Assembly: GCA_023376005.1 (NCBI GenBank)
Contig: CM042160.1
Coordinates: forward strand, 87,865,805 to 87,929,804
Length of the DNA: 64,000 nt
Source of the DNA: Doryteuthis pealeii
Taxonomy: Eukaryota; Mollusca; Cephalopoda; Myopsida; Loliginidae
Reading direction: 5' to 3'
The notes beneath the pieces are model-generated. The model was not told where the DNA came from and did not search any database. It saw nothing but the letters and a program-made list of their open reading frames with translations. The position numbers and the translations under genes are program-made. Shown here piece after piece: positions 53,838 through 64,000 of this stretch. Every line of letters starts with the position of its first letter. Positions within the stretch are counted from its first letter, which is position 1.

Positions 53838-54085
53838 ACGAAAATATCATAAAATGTGTTCTTAATTGTGCTTGCGCATTATTTGAAATGAACTTAATTG
53901 TTATTAAGAACACATTTTATATTTTCCATGTTAAAACATGCAGTTGTATTGATTCAAACAAATTCGTATTTTCAATGTGGTTTTACGGTGAAATGAAAAT
54001 GGCCAACCAAAACATACAGCTTTCTCAAAGTGAAACAAACAAGGAGAGGTTACTCTCATTTATGTAACTAATGTTCATATTTCCA
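53838..54085. mobile_element. Inverted partial copy of the GGTAATCTGAA element
   Basis: Carries AATTGTGCTTGCGCATTATT and GGAGAGGTTACTCTCATTTA as the reverse complement of 53110-53340. Together with 53101-53389 it makes a 1-kb inverted pair around a SINE. Confidence 0.7.
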
Positions 54086-54188
54086 ATATTTAGAAATCAC
54101 AGAAGCGTTTATTGCCAATTATGTTTACATCCTTTTGAAGTTTGAACATCTACCTATTTTTCAATTTATATGAATTTAAGCAAAATTT

Positions 54189-54612
54189 TGAAAGTTAACC
54201 AAAATTTTCAAACTTGCAAACTATCAGGCATCATTAGACCCGTTAGGGGCTTGCTAAAAATACCAAATTCAATGTTATTTTATTAATTTTCACAGTTTTT
54301 TTTGTTTTTAATAGCTGTTTGGAGTAAAAAAAATCCCTTCAAACCCCGATTTGGAAAATTGCTCAAAGTTTTTCAACATACCACTATCAGGTAAGGTGTC
54401 TGGAACTAGAAACAACAGTTGGAATAGTAATTTCATAGTTTTAAGGGTCCGCCGGCGTTTTTAAGTTTTTTTTTACTTTCCTCAAATCAACCTGAAAAAA
54501 GGCCTGTTTTGAAAGTTAACCAAAATTTTCAAACTTGCAAACTATCAGGCATCATTAGACCCGTTAGGGGCTTGCTAAAAATACCAAATTCAATGTTATT
54601 TTATTAATTTTC
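54189..54612. repeat. 105-bp direct duplication, 319 bp apart
   Basis: 54189-54293 and 54508-54612 are the same (CCAAAATTTTCAAACTTGCA ... TTATTTTATTAATTTTC). The second copy continues directly into the transposase remnant, so it is the element's own 3' segment and the first copy is the duplicate. Confidence 0.85.
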
Positions 54613-54734
54613 TACATAATTGCCATTTTGTAGGTCCTGTGGCAGTTTTTGAATGCCCATGTCATACCAGCTTGGTGCTAATTTGTTGAAGTGTTGTATA
54701 GCCTGCTGCTGGACTTCAATGAAACCACAGACAC
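54604..54734 (-). pseudogene. Mariner-like transposase C-terminal remnant
   Basis: The minus strand is open for 42 codons to a TAA (54604-54606) and contains HFNKLAPSWYDMGIQKLPQD then NGNYVEN. The 'W...GI.KLP......GNYVE' pattern resembles the end of mariner-family transposases. No DDD catalytic core remains, and the frame is cut upstream by LTR-like sequence. Confidence 0.5.
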
Positions 54735-55290
54735 GTGTATATAAAAATATGACCCGTCTTTATTTTTTTTTTTTGTTTGTGGATGGTGAGGGGCGCAGAG
54801 TGTTCACAATGAAAATGCCCGGAGGAGTTGGTGACTGGAGGCGACGAGGATATGCTTATGGCTGACTCGCTGCGGACTGACTGCCCTTCGAAATCCACTA
54901 ACCTTTATATACGATAAATATGCCCACGCATTTTTTTAATCTTTTGATCTGATAACGGACAGACTTCCTTTTTTTATATATTTCTTTCTTTCTCTTTATT
55001 TCTTCACCGGAAGATTTTTCTTCATATGCAACTATGGAAGGGGGGGAAATATATGGGGGGAAATAGATGTTCGTATCAACAAGCTCCCGCCAAGAGGGGT
55101 GGGCCAAAAACAAGCGAGTCCACAGTCTTCCAGCAAGCCAAACCTTCCCCTGGTCAACACACTCTTCGTTTTTGTTTAGCAGCTGCAAAATCCGTCACCG
55201 TAGTCGAAATAATTTTTAGCAGTTCAAAATCACATTTCTTTACTCTGTCGTTCGTGTCAGTCAACCTGCTACTGCAACTCCCGACTGCTC
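54735..55290 (-). promoter_or_regulatory. LTR-like segment on minus strand
   Basis: Minus strand: ATCGTATATAAAGGTTAGTG (TATA, about 54900-54915), a GC-rich leader (GGGCAGTCAGTCCGCAGCG) with an initiator-like CAGT about 30 bp after TATA, then AAAATAAAGACGGGTC (poly-A signal near 54757). The spacing fits the U3-R-U5 plan. The upstream part (54990-55290) is unusually GC-rich. Termini are not defined. Confidence 0.5.
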
Positions 55291-55755
55291 AGCGCTCGAC
55301 TCACATGTTATTTATGTACGTATTTACTGAAACATCCTGGCACTTCGCGTCCGTCCAGTGCCTAATTCGCATCTGTTTTTGCATGCGGGAGGACGCGGGC
55401 TTGATCCCGGCAGGCAAGACAATGTCTTGCTCTCTTTCGTTCTCCGTCAGAAGAACCATTGAACCTCATTGTCATTGCAAACTCCCTACATCACTTGTGG
55501 ACGTTTTTTGGCATCCATGCATGACTTGCCACACACTTCTGTTAATTAATGAATTTCAATTTGTTTTAATACCTTTTGCATTCATTAAACTGAATTTCAC
55601 AATTGGTAGTAGTGTTGATTGGGGGCTTCATCAGAAACTACTGCCATGCCAAGATTGAGTGAGGCATGTGTGCATACACAGAAACCCCCCACAAGTATTG
55701 CCAATATTCATACAAATAGTTTCCCCTGTGTCCCCGGTATTTTGGAGACCTTACC
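55290..55755. other. GC-richer unassigned stretch
   Basis: Contains GAGGACGCGGGCTTGATCCC (about 55388), faintly tRNA B-box-like. The 210-codon plus-strand frame spanning 55026-55658 shows no domain and overlaps the LTR-like promoter, so I do not call it a gene. Confidence 0.3.
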
Positions 55756-56360
55756 TTTGGGTTTGGTTTGTTTTACGGCATATCAACCTCGGTGGGTCAT
55801 TTAATGCCAACAAAGTTGTGAAATAAATTCATTCTTAATGCATAATACAATTTTGTTTATAAACTCATGTTTTTCTATTTAACCCATAGATGGGACCCTA
55901 ACAGGTACTACCACTCCGGGTCAAGTGGACCAGGGAGCAATGGTGATGAAGGGGTGCTCCACATTCCCCAAACCTCCAGAACTGGAACCTCACCATCAGA
56001 TAGTTTAACGTCATTCCCAGGACATGTAGACCCTCAGTCACCGCCTTCTAGCACCCATATGATAAAAAGCTGTTGGGGCTTGCCATAAGGGCAATAGGGT
56101 TGGAGCAATCATATAGGTGCTAGTGCTTGACGTGACCAGCCGATTGATCGGAGGCGGCTGCTCCAACCGCCGTCTACCCCAAAATAGGGCCAAAGTGGAG
56201 TATTGCAAGTCATGAACTGCTTATCCACCTGGGTTTTATCCTTAAGCATCACGGGTCGCCACCTACGGCCAACAGGTGGCCCCATTGGGGGAGTCTTACC
56301 CCTCTGCAGAGGTGCAGTCGGTACATTCTAACGCCCCAGCCAATGGGGTGGCTTACCTTT
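55755..56360 (+). repeat. R1 repeat, copy g (near full length)
   Basis: Starts with the tail in reverse orientation (TTTTACGGCATATCAACCTC) and runs through AACCCATAGATGGGACCCTA, ATCATATAGGTGCTAG and CTTACCCCTCTGCAGAGG. Confidence 0.75.
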
Positions 56361-56484
56361 GGGATTACTCTCATATCTTGTAGAGTCATTAGAAAAACCT
56401 GAAATTTTGCTGAATCAGCATTTTCTGCTGATGGATGCCTTCATTTTAAAACTTTCATGATTTCACAAAAATCCTTATATATAC

Positions 56485-57019
56485 TAGCAATAAAAAATAA
56501 AAACACCTTCCGGGCGATGTAAAAGTTAAATTTTGAAAGATATTGCCTAAGTAGTTGGGAGTTAAAAATTCAATGCCAGAGGGTTTGTATCATAAGTAAG
56601 CAAAATCATCAAATTTGTAAAAGAAGTAAAAAAAAAAATTAAAACCATCTGAAATGGAAACTTAGTTTTAGCCCCCTCAAATAAAATGTTACATGTATCT
56701 ATTAATTATTAATTGCATAATCATTTTTAATATTTTGCACATAAATTTTACACAAAATCGTAGGTATTTATTTATTTGTAAATTTTTTAGTTAACTTCTT
56801 GTTATTGTAAAAAAAAAAAAGTGACGAGAGTAAAAAAAACAATTTTTAAAATTGCTTACTCAAATTTTGAGTGTCATTTTCATTCTATTAATTAACGATT
56901 TTGACTATAAATCAAATACTAATTAATAGACTTACGCAATCATTAGAAATATTGTGACATAAGCTGTGACATAGTTTTTTTTACAGACAGAAATACACCC
57001 AATCTCCATTATCAATAGA
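56485..57019 (-). mobile_element. Helitron-like element, family 1, copy 4
   Basis: Minus strand: TCTATTGATAATGGAGATTG at 57019 to a GCCCGGAAGGTG near-hairpin and TTTTTTATTGCTAG at 56485. Ends abut A and T as expected. It lies directly against the family-2 Helitron, sharing one T. Confidence 0.8.
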
Positions 57020-57021
57020 TA

Positions 57022-57324
57022 CTAGCAAAAGTACCCGCTCCATGACCGGACTTTTAAAAAAATTAGGAACACCAGAATAGGTGAGAGATTCAGAGCTGAA
57101 TGGCATAGACTGCCATTTTGTTCACTAAACTGCTGGTATACGGATAGTTCTGCAAATTGGTTCATTTTGGTTTAATTAATTAATTATATCCCTTAATCAG
57201 TAAAAATCAATAACTAATTTTGGCATGTTTCTTAGTTAGAACAATATTAATGTGTATGCAAGATTTTGAATCTGAGTGACCTCCCATTGTGGAGTTATAC
57301 ATCGACACGTACATACCAAACTTC

Positions 57325-57330
<6 letters not shown>
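57022..57330 (-). mobile_element. Helitron-like element, family 2, copy 3
   Basis: Minus strand terminus GGAGCGGGTACTTTTGCTAG with the same body as 1911-2270. A long TA microsatellite and poly-T (57330-57415) replace the 5' end. Confidence 0.6.
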
Positions 57331-57414
<84 letters not shown>

Positions 57415-57705
57415 CTCTCCACTGGCTAGAAATTAATGAAATTTGATACCCTTATAGACTTTTTGTCAAGGAATCTAAATATTCCTTTAGAATTTATAGG
57501 GAGAAACCAAAAAGTAGATATTAGAAGCTTTCTAGTAAAAAAAAAAAAAAAAAAAAAAAAGTTTTAGGTGGCTGAACAGATGGAAAAATTGAAAATATCA
57601 TCTTTTAGCCCCCCCCCCCAAAGTAGCGAAAGGTGACATATTTGGAAAACCAGAGCATTTGGCCAATAAATGCCAATGGGTTTCATTAACTATCTCTCAA
57701 AGTTA
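57415..57705. other. Spacer with poly-A and C tracts
   Basis: Poly-A at 57538-57560 and a C-run at 57609-57619. Nothing else recognised. Confidence 0.4.
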
Positions 57706-57709
57706 CCAC

Positions 57710-58245
57710 AGCCCTGTTGGCTGGGGCTTTAGAATACACTAACTGCACCTCTTCAGAGGGGTAAGAGCCCCCTCAATGGGGTCACCTGTAGGTGTTGACC
57801 TGTGAGGATTCAGGACAGAATCCTGGTGGCTGAGCAGTCCATGACATACAACACTCCACTTTGGCCCATACTTGGGTTAGACTGGTGGTTGGTTCTCCGA
57901 TCAATCGGCTGGTCACATCAAGTCCTAGCACCTAGATATTGTCCTTATGGCAAGCCCCAACCGTTTTTATCATATATGTTAGGAGGTGGTAGATGAGGGT
58001 CTTAATGTCCTGGTATGATCTTAAAGTCTATTTGGTGAAGTTCCAGTTCTGAAGGTCTGGGGAATGTGGAGTACCCCTTCATCACCATTACTCCCAGGTC
58101 CACTCTGACCCGGAGTGGTAGTACCTGTTAGAGTTCCATCTATGGGTTAAAAAGAAAAAAACTTGAGTACCCATCAAGAATGAATAAAACAAAGACGTCT
58201 TCGACATAGAATAACCCAACAAGGGTTGACATGCCGTAAAATCCA
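57710..58245 (-). repeat. R1 repeat, copy h
   Basis: CTCTTCAGAGGGGTAAGAGC, CAACACTCCACTTTGGCCCA, CATCTATGGGTTAAAAAG and the tail GGGTTGACATGCCGTAAAAT. Confidence 0.75.
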
Positions 58246-58630
58246 ACCCTCAAAGCTACCAATTTTATGCCCCTTAATAGTTTTTTTCTTAAAAATTCTG
58301 ATTTCTGGTAATTTTGCAATTATGACCTTCTAATATTGACTCCTGCTAAAGGTGATGAAGTCCAGAGGTAACAAAACATTGGAAAAACATTACATGGTAT
58401 TTAGGGAGTTTTAGGTTTTAACAACTCGTTTTATTTCAATTTTTATGGGTGTTTTGATTATGCATTGCAAAATTTTAAAGAAAAATGCAAATTCAGCCCA
58501 ACTCTGCCACTAAAGCAAAATTTTCCATATTGCATCAATATTTCTTCAAGATTTTAAAAGCCCTGAAAGGGAAACAAAGATCTGAATTTATTATCATTTC
58601 AATTGGAATACAAGATAAGTCCTTTATATA
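58245..58630. other. AT-rich spacer
   Basis: No recognised repeat; a short open frame (58485-58670) runs into the Helitron and has no domain. Confidence 0.4.
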
Positions 58631-58632
58631 TA

Positions 58633-59275
58633 CTAGCAAATATATGCACCCTCCGGGTGCAAGTATCTAAGTTTTAATATAATAAAATATCATGTTAAAT
58701 TAGAAAGGCTAATGAAACTGAATAAGAATTCAGATAAAAATATTTGGAACAGAGGGGGTATAATCGGAAAATAGAACAACTTTGAAACTAACTCTTCCAT
58801 CATTTTTCATTACTCCCGTCTTTCAGTGGTAAATTTTCCTAATTTAACTATTTAGTTAAAATAGGAAGTAAATAATAATATTACAGTTATTTCTTCTTGT
58901 TAATCGATTTCTTTTAAGATTTATCCCGAGATTTTTGCTCATATTCATTAAGATAAAACCAAACAATTAGAAAATCAATAATACTAAACATATATTTATT
59001 AAAATCAAATTTTTAAGATCAATATGCAAATTAGCCTTCCCATTCACACTGTGAACCGCTATTTTGTTGTGTATATAAATACAATTGCATGTTATTAGTA
59101 TGTAGATATGGTCAACAGTCTTAATGATGTAAAACAATTTTACTAATAATTGAGGTTTAAATAAAAAAATAAAATCATGGAGAATGTGGTGTAAATAACA
59201 AAAGGAATTGTGACTTGTATAGTAATATAGTTTCGGTTACATAGAGACAAGCCCACAATCTCCATTATAATAAGA
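58633..59275 (-). mobile_element. Helitron-like element, family 1, copy 5
   Basis: Minus strand: TCTTATTATAATGGAGATTG (59275) to TTGCACCCGGAGGGTGC hairpin and ATATATTTGCTAG (58633), flanked by A and T. Full-length partner of 19607-20209, inverted. Confidence 0.85.
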
Positions 59276-59285
59276 TATATATATG

Positions 59286-59720
59286 TGGTGGAGATGTGAG
59301 GAACAATAGAACAAAACTCAGACAAAAGCGTGTAGGATATTTCGCTGCTGCTTTGATCAAATTTCTCTCCAAGAAGGCCACCCACCTCCGCCCCTAACCT
59401 GTTTCTTTTACAATATCTCTCTCTACTTTCTCACTGCTAACTATCTCTATCTTTCTCCCCTTCTGATTTCCTTCTCTTCCTCTCCATTGATTCCTGCTTG
59501 ACCATTCAAAACCTCTCCTCACTAACACTTACCCACCCACTTGACCTCCTCTCCTATCCACCTCCTCCCGCCACACTCCCCTTCTATAAAACACTTGTAT
59601 GAAAACCTGATAATTCATTAAAATGATTGATGATGCCGAGCTCAAAGCTCTAGTGAAATATATCCTACACACTTTTGTCTGAGTTTTGTTCTTTTGTTCC
59701 TCACATCTCCATCACGTTCT
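59286..59720. repeat. Element with inverted ends and retroelement motif
   Basis: GGAGATGTGAGGAACAATAG, then AACAAAACTCAGACAAAAGC on the left; the inverted copy is on the right (59668-59712). Next to the right end lies GATGATGCCGAGCTCAAAGC then TCTAGTGAAATATATCCTAC, the flank motif also at 17955-18010. C-rich CCTCTCC/CTCTCC interior. Confidence 0.6.
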
Positions 59721-59747
59721 ATCGAATTCATTCCTATCCTCTTTCCA

Positions 59748-59795
<48 letters not shown>

Positions 59796-59843
59796 AGTCC
59801 ATGTATGCTTCTTTGTTAGTATATGTGGTGAGTATTGGAAAAA

Positions 59844-59874
<31 letters not shown>

Positions 59875-60427
59875 GTGGACTACTATGTGGGTGGTTGGGA
59901 TTGGTTGAAGTATTTGTATGCAATATATATATATATAAAAACTACTAAAAATAGCTATGTGTTTATAAGTAGTCTCTAATTGCAACAGTATAGTTATTTA
60001 CTAAGCTTAACTTAGATGTGGCACAAGGCCAGAATTATGGGGTGCCCAATGAGAATCAAACTTGTTAACAATGGCCTGCGAATCTGTGAGGTGCCATAAT
60101 TTCAACAGTATAGACTTTGGACCTTCAATGTAACATCAAATTATGAAATTGCCAAAATAAATTTTGAATTTAGTTTGTAGATAAAATTATGAATCCTTCA
60201 TACTGCTAGCCTTGTTCTTCTGATATCATATTAGTCATTTTGGTTGGTTTGTTTTAATGGCATATCAACCCGTCTGAGGTTATGTCATGCCTAGTGTTTA
60301 GGAAGTAATATATGTTGTGTATATATATTTACACTTGTAGTAATTGGTTTTAACAATGTGTTAGCATCATTGGGGATCATGTTGAATGGTATTGATTAGG
60401 TTCATGTCTATATTCTATGAACAATGG
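59720..60427. other. Microsatellite block, S4 SINE and spacer
   Basis: TA repeat (59755-59792), poly-T (59846-59874), an S4 SINE copy (60000-60110), an R1 tail (60240-60300) and a block repeated at 60700-60860 (GTAGTAATTGGTTTTAACAA then TGTGTTAGCA). Confidence 0.5.
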
Positions 60428-60642
60428 GGACCATATGACCTTTAGGCACCCCTTTTGCTATCTCGATTAATAAGCACGTTTTTCATTTACACTGTCAAAA
60501 TTCGGTTGTTAAAAGACGATTTTTAGAGTTTTTTTTTTTTTTAAATTATAAAACTACCCCTAACAAACAACGGGATTTTGACGGTGTAAATGGTCTTTAT
60601 AAATCAAGATTGCAAAAGGGGTGCCTAAAGGTCATATGGTCC
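60428..60642. mobile_element. GGACCATATG TIR element with perfect 8-bp duplication
   Basis: Termini GGACCATATGACCTTTAGGC / GCCTAAAGGTCATATGGTCC. Flanks AACAATGG on both sides. 215 bp. Subterminal CAAAATTCGGTTGTTAAAAG / CGGGATTTTGACGGTG extend the pairing. Confidence 0.9.
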
Positions 60643-60689
60643 AACAATGGGAACATGTATGAGAAACCCTTTGAGTCATTATTATTAAT

Positions 60690-62045
60690 ACTAATTGGCA
60701 TATCAACCCATATGGGGTTATGTCATGCCTAACGGTTAGGAGGTAGTATATGTTGTGTATTTATATTTATACTTTTGTAGTAATTGGTTTTAACAATGTG
60801 TTAGCACCATTGTTTTATGGTATTGATTAAGTTCATGTCTATATTCTATGGTATAATTTTATTTCCTACAAAAAGAACTCCATGTTTGACTTAGTCATTT
60901 TGAAGGATATACTGTTATATACCCCATTGTCAGGTATATACATGAGAGAGATGACTCGGTGAGAGAGACACAGACAGACAGAGAGACAGAGATTTGAGAC
61001 TTACTGGTTTGTTACTTCTTCCTCTACTGCTTCGGCTATGATCGTCATCTTGTCGTATAGTCTTCTATTTTCTTTACTGCTTCTTCTTGTCTGCCTGTTT
61101 CATCTTTACTTCTAACGTCTTCTTTTCGGGCTACTTTTTTCGTCATGCAATTAACTACAAGATTTTTATTTTCTTGCATGATTTATTTCTGCCCATGTTC
61201 TTCTTCTTCGCACAGGAGAACCAACCTCAGCAAAGCATGTCTACTCTGCTTCCATTTCTGGCTGAAACTGATTTTCTAACTAACTGAATCACGTAACATG
61301 GGAGATTCCCGCCTCTGGGTTCAGATGGGGTTACTTTTTCCAATGGAAATCCATCCGCCTACGCTTTCAACTCCAACGAACCTATTTCAAACTAACTACA
61401 GGGTCTTGTGTAGCATAATGATGGTCACGGTACAAGAACGGTGTCTGTCGTATATGCCAACTCAAGTTGTTGTCGTTAGTAGTAGAAATAGTCATTAGTT
61501 CAGAAAGAACATACACAGGTTGTAGTTACAAGGATTGTTTATTACTTTGACACACGTGGGTTCTTTTTCAGAGAGAAGGAAAGGTAAAAAGAGAGAGGAT
61601 ACGGTCAAATTATTCTATCTTCTAACATAGTATCATTTTCTTTGCTGCTGTCCCAGACCCATACGGGGAACCAACCAATATGTCTGCTCTCACCAGAGCC
61701 CAGCCCAACCCAAAAAGGGGCAGATTTTCTTCTCTCCTGTTTCTCATTCTGGTGTCACATCCATTTCTGGTCAAAGCCCGGAACTTCCGTTTTTATTTTT
61801 AAATCTATTTCCGGGGTCATTCTTCGGTCAAATTGCTGGCACAAAGGTTAAAATTTGGAAGAGTAAACACTTCCAAATTTTAACCTTTTGTTCTTATTTC
61901 TTCTTCCTCTATTTCCCTGTCAATCCCCAAATTCTCCATAGACCATAATGATTACGCTAAACTTGTCAATAATTTATGTTACCACAAATTATGTAACAAT
62001 ACATCGGTCCTTATGTAGCTGGAGTTGAAAGATTGCACTGTTATT
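60690..62045 (+). repeat. LTR-like fragments, GA- and CTT-rich
   Basis: TCAGGTATATACATGAGAGA (60930-60955) with GA-rich leader and CTTCTT-rich stretch resembles 16200-16440 and 30540-30760. Minus strand at 61525-61560 has GTAATAAACAATCCTTGTAA, another poly-A-signal-like site. 61840-61885 is a 20-bp-arm hairpin (AAAATTTGGAAG...CTTCCAAATTTT). Open frames at 61087-61498 and 61642-61851 carry no domain. Confidence 0.4.
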
Positions 62046-62572
62046 GGTAATCCTTAACTATTTCCTCGTAAATTCCTACCATAAAATAAACTGAACCCTC
62101 ATTTTATGTCCGTGTTTTTGCAATAATGTTTTATTTTTCTTGCACCCGTTATTTTGCAATACAGAATATATTCTCTTTATTTATTTTAATATTCACTTCA
62201 ATATGTATATATACTAAAAGTTTTTATTTTGTGAGAATGGTTAGTTTTAAAGTGGGGCTTGTTTTACAATTTAGGCATAAATTGGATCCTCTATTTATGA
62301 CCGTAATTTTGCTTTTTCGTCGACGATGATTAAAATGTTTTTATTTTAGAGTACCAAAGCCAAAAAAAAAAAAGAAAAGAAATAACAACAAAAGGAGCCC
62401 CCACTTTAAAACTAACCATTCTCATAAAATAAAAACTTAAAAAATATACACATTGAAGTGAATATTAGAATAAATAAAATATATTTAGTATTGTAAAATA
62501 ACGGGTGCAAGAAAAATAAAGCATTTATTGCAAAAACACGGACATAAAATGAGGGTTCAAAGAAAGTTTACC
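62046..62572. mobile_element. Large foldback relative of the GGTAATCC element
   Basis: Left arm GGTAATCCTTAACTATTTCC ... CCCTCATTTTATGTCCGTGT; the right arm is its inverted copy lacking about 35 subterminal bases. Arms are about 200 bp with an inner TTTAAAGTGGGGCTTGTTTT / inverted partner. Confidence 0.75.
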
Positions 62573-63430
62573 ACAAGATTATTCAACATTTTCATTTTAA
62601 TACTGCATGTATACACATATATAGTATTAATTTAAATAAATAACATCACTTTGAACTTAAAAATACCTTTTTGAATACTTGATATATTGTATTACATACA
62701 AGAAATAGAATACCTATTTATATCAATTTAAAAAAAAAACAAAGCCTGTCCGGCTGGCGTGTAATGATATGTTTTGTTAACGTTTTAATATATAATTAAT
62801 ATATTGTAAGTTTGTTTTTTTCCAAAACTGAATGTTTGACAAAAAATCCTGACGGTTAACCATCATGTAAATATCACTTATTATATATTAAAATAGTTCT
62901 ATCTTCTCTTGAGGATATAGTGTTTTTATTTTGCTTAGCTTATACTTTTTGAAGGAACTTGTGTCAACTTTCGTTGGTAGTAGTTTTGCTTCCAAAAGTT
63001 GAAAAAAAAAAAACAAAACAACCTCCACGATATAGTATAAAGTGTCTACTAATTAAGTGTTCAATTTAAAGAATATTGATAAAGATTATCCTCTTTGATT
63101 TTGCAATGCAAACCAACGACTAAAATTTCGGTTTGAAAAAATGTTCTTGTTTTTTTTTAGGCTGTTCAAAGCAAAATACGGTTTTAAATCACTGTAAAAA
63201 AAATAATTCAGTGGATTACATGGAAATTCAGTGGATTACATGGAAATTCAGTGGATTACATGGAAATGACATATTTAGAAAGATTTTCTTTCCAATCATA
63301 TAAATATTTTTAAGATTGGATCAGAAATACTCGAGAAATTGCAAATTAAATTGATTAAGGTCGCAAATTTGTCAATGTCCATCGATTTCAGCTAACTGTA
63401 TGCAATACTAGTCATATTGGTTACTCCAAC
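62573..63430. other. AT-rich spacer with small tandem repeat
   Basis: Three copies of ATTCAGTGGATTACATGGA (63206-63268, 20-bp period). Otherwise unassigned; no gene. Confidence 0.5.
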
Positions 63431-63431
63431 C

Positions 63432-64000
63432 AGTAATCCTTAACTTGTTCCTTGTAAATTCCTACCATAAAATAAAATGAACCCTCATTTTATGTCCGTG
63501 TTTTTGCAATAAATGTTTTATTTTTCTTGCACCCGTTATTTTACAATACTAAATATATTTTCTTTCTTTATTTTAATATTCACTTCAATGTGTATATTCT
63601 AAAAGTTTTTATTTTATGAGAATGGTTAGTTTTAAAGTGGGGGTTCGTTTTACACTTCAACTTTTTACTCGTAAATTCCTACCATAAAATTAGGCTTGGC
63701 TCGGATAATGCCCAAGCCTAATTTTATGTAGGAATTTATGAGTAAAAAGTTGAAGATTACCTTTTGTTGTTGTTGTTATTTCTTTTCTTTTTTTGGGGGG
63801 GGGGCTTTGGTACTCTAAAATAAAACTGTCAGATTTTAATTGTCGACGAAAAAACAAAATTACGGTCATAAAAGGAGGATCCAATTTATGTAAATTATTA
63901 TTGTAAAACGAGCCCCCACTTTAAAACTAACCATTCTCACAAAATAAAAACTTTTAGAATATACACATTGAAGTGAATATTAAAATAAATAAAATATATT
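63432..64000. mobile_element. Second large foldback, running off the window
   Basis: AGTAATCCTTAACTTGTTCC ... GTGGGGGTTCGTTTTACA parallels 62046-62260, and 63900-64000 is the beginning of the inverted arm. A smaller palindrome is inserted at 63651-63761. Confidence 0.75.
63651..63761. mobile_element. About 110-bp palindromic element nested in the foldback
   Basis: CTTCAACTTTTTACTCGTAA ... AAAATTAGGCTTGG and its mirror ... GAGTAAAAAGTTGAAGATTACC. The centre is GGCTTGGCTCGGATAATGCC. It shares AATTCCTACCATAAAAT with the GGTAATC families. Confidence 0.7.

Noticed and set aside
55026..55658. Longest open frame in the window (210 codons, plus strand)
   Set aside because: No domain, odd composition, and it runs antisense through an LTR-like TATA/leader. 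Open length is explained by locally higher GC.

Overview
The window reads as AT-rich, intron- and transposon-dominated DNA from an animal nuclear genome. A cephalopod mollusc (octopus-like) is my best guess. The reasons are very dense tRNA-derived SINEs, 5S-like SINE heads, TA/CA/GATA microsatellites, LINE tails, Helitrons and many small terminal-inverted-repeat (TIR) elements, with almost no long open frames. The species is inferred from repeat style only. There are no bacterial operons, CRISPR arrays or intact transposon genes. A 100-base N gap lies at 26790-26889 and a single N near 3343.

Layout. 1-5337 is a giant inverted repeat (arms about 1.55 kb) around a 2.2 kb core; the core is copied again, in direct orientation, at about 8984-10822. 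5.3-15.2 kb carries SINEs, a 110-bp tandem array made from a LINE 3' tail, a LINE zinc-finger C-terminus and a SINE split by foreign DNA. 15.68-16.5 kb looks like an LTR whose U3 is a minisatellite abutting a TATA box. 17-26 kb is AT-rich with a Helitron, two transposase-related TIR elements, one candidate coding exon (22707-22805) and a decayed retrotransposon gag zinc knuckle on the minus strand. 28.5-38.1 kb is densely nested: a near-perfect hairpin, LTR pieces, a 48/96-bp satellite invaded by a Helitron and then a TIR element, and TIR elements inside TIR elements. 38-45.5 kb continues with SINEs, a LINE tail, a clean 695-bp solo LTR and more TIR elements.

The best candidate gene region is 45.85-50.6 kb: a locally GC-richer promoter-like stretch with CACGTG and ATGGCGGC motifs, two short possible start exons and an in-frame second exon at 46969, followed by repeat-poor, poly-T-rich intron-like DNA. 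50.7-64 kb returns to repeats: LINE tail, foldback, Helitrons, an LTR-like promoter beside a mariner-like transposase end, and palindromic elements running off the window.

Main result: at least five sequence-unrelated TIR families here mostly begin 5'-GG and are flanked by 8-bp (once 9-bp) target-site duplications, many perfect. No transposase for them is in the window. The termini suit the Merlin superfamily better than hAT, but this is a hypothesis. Most of the DNA is therefore layered mobile-element debris whose order of insertion can be read directly.
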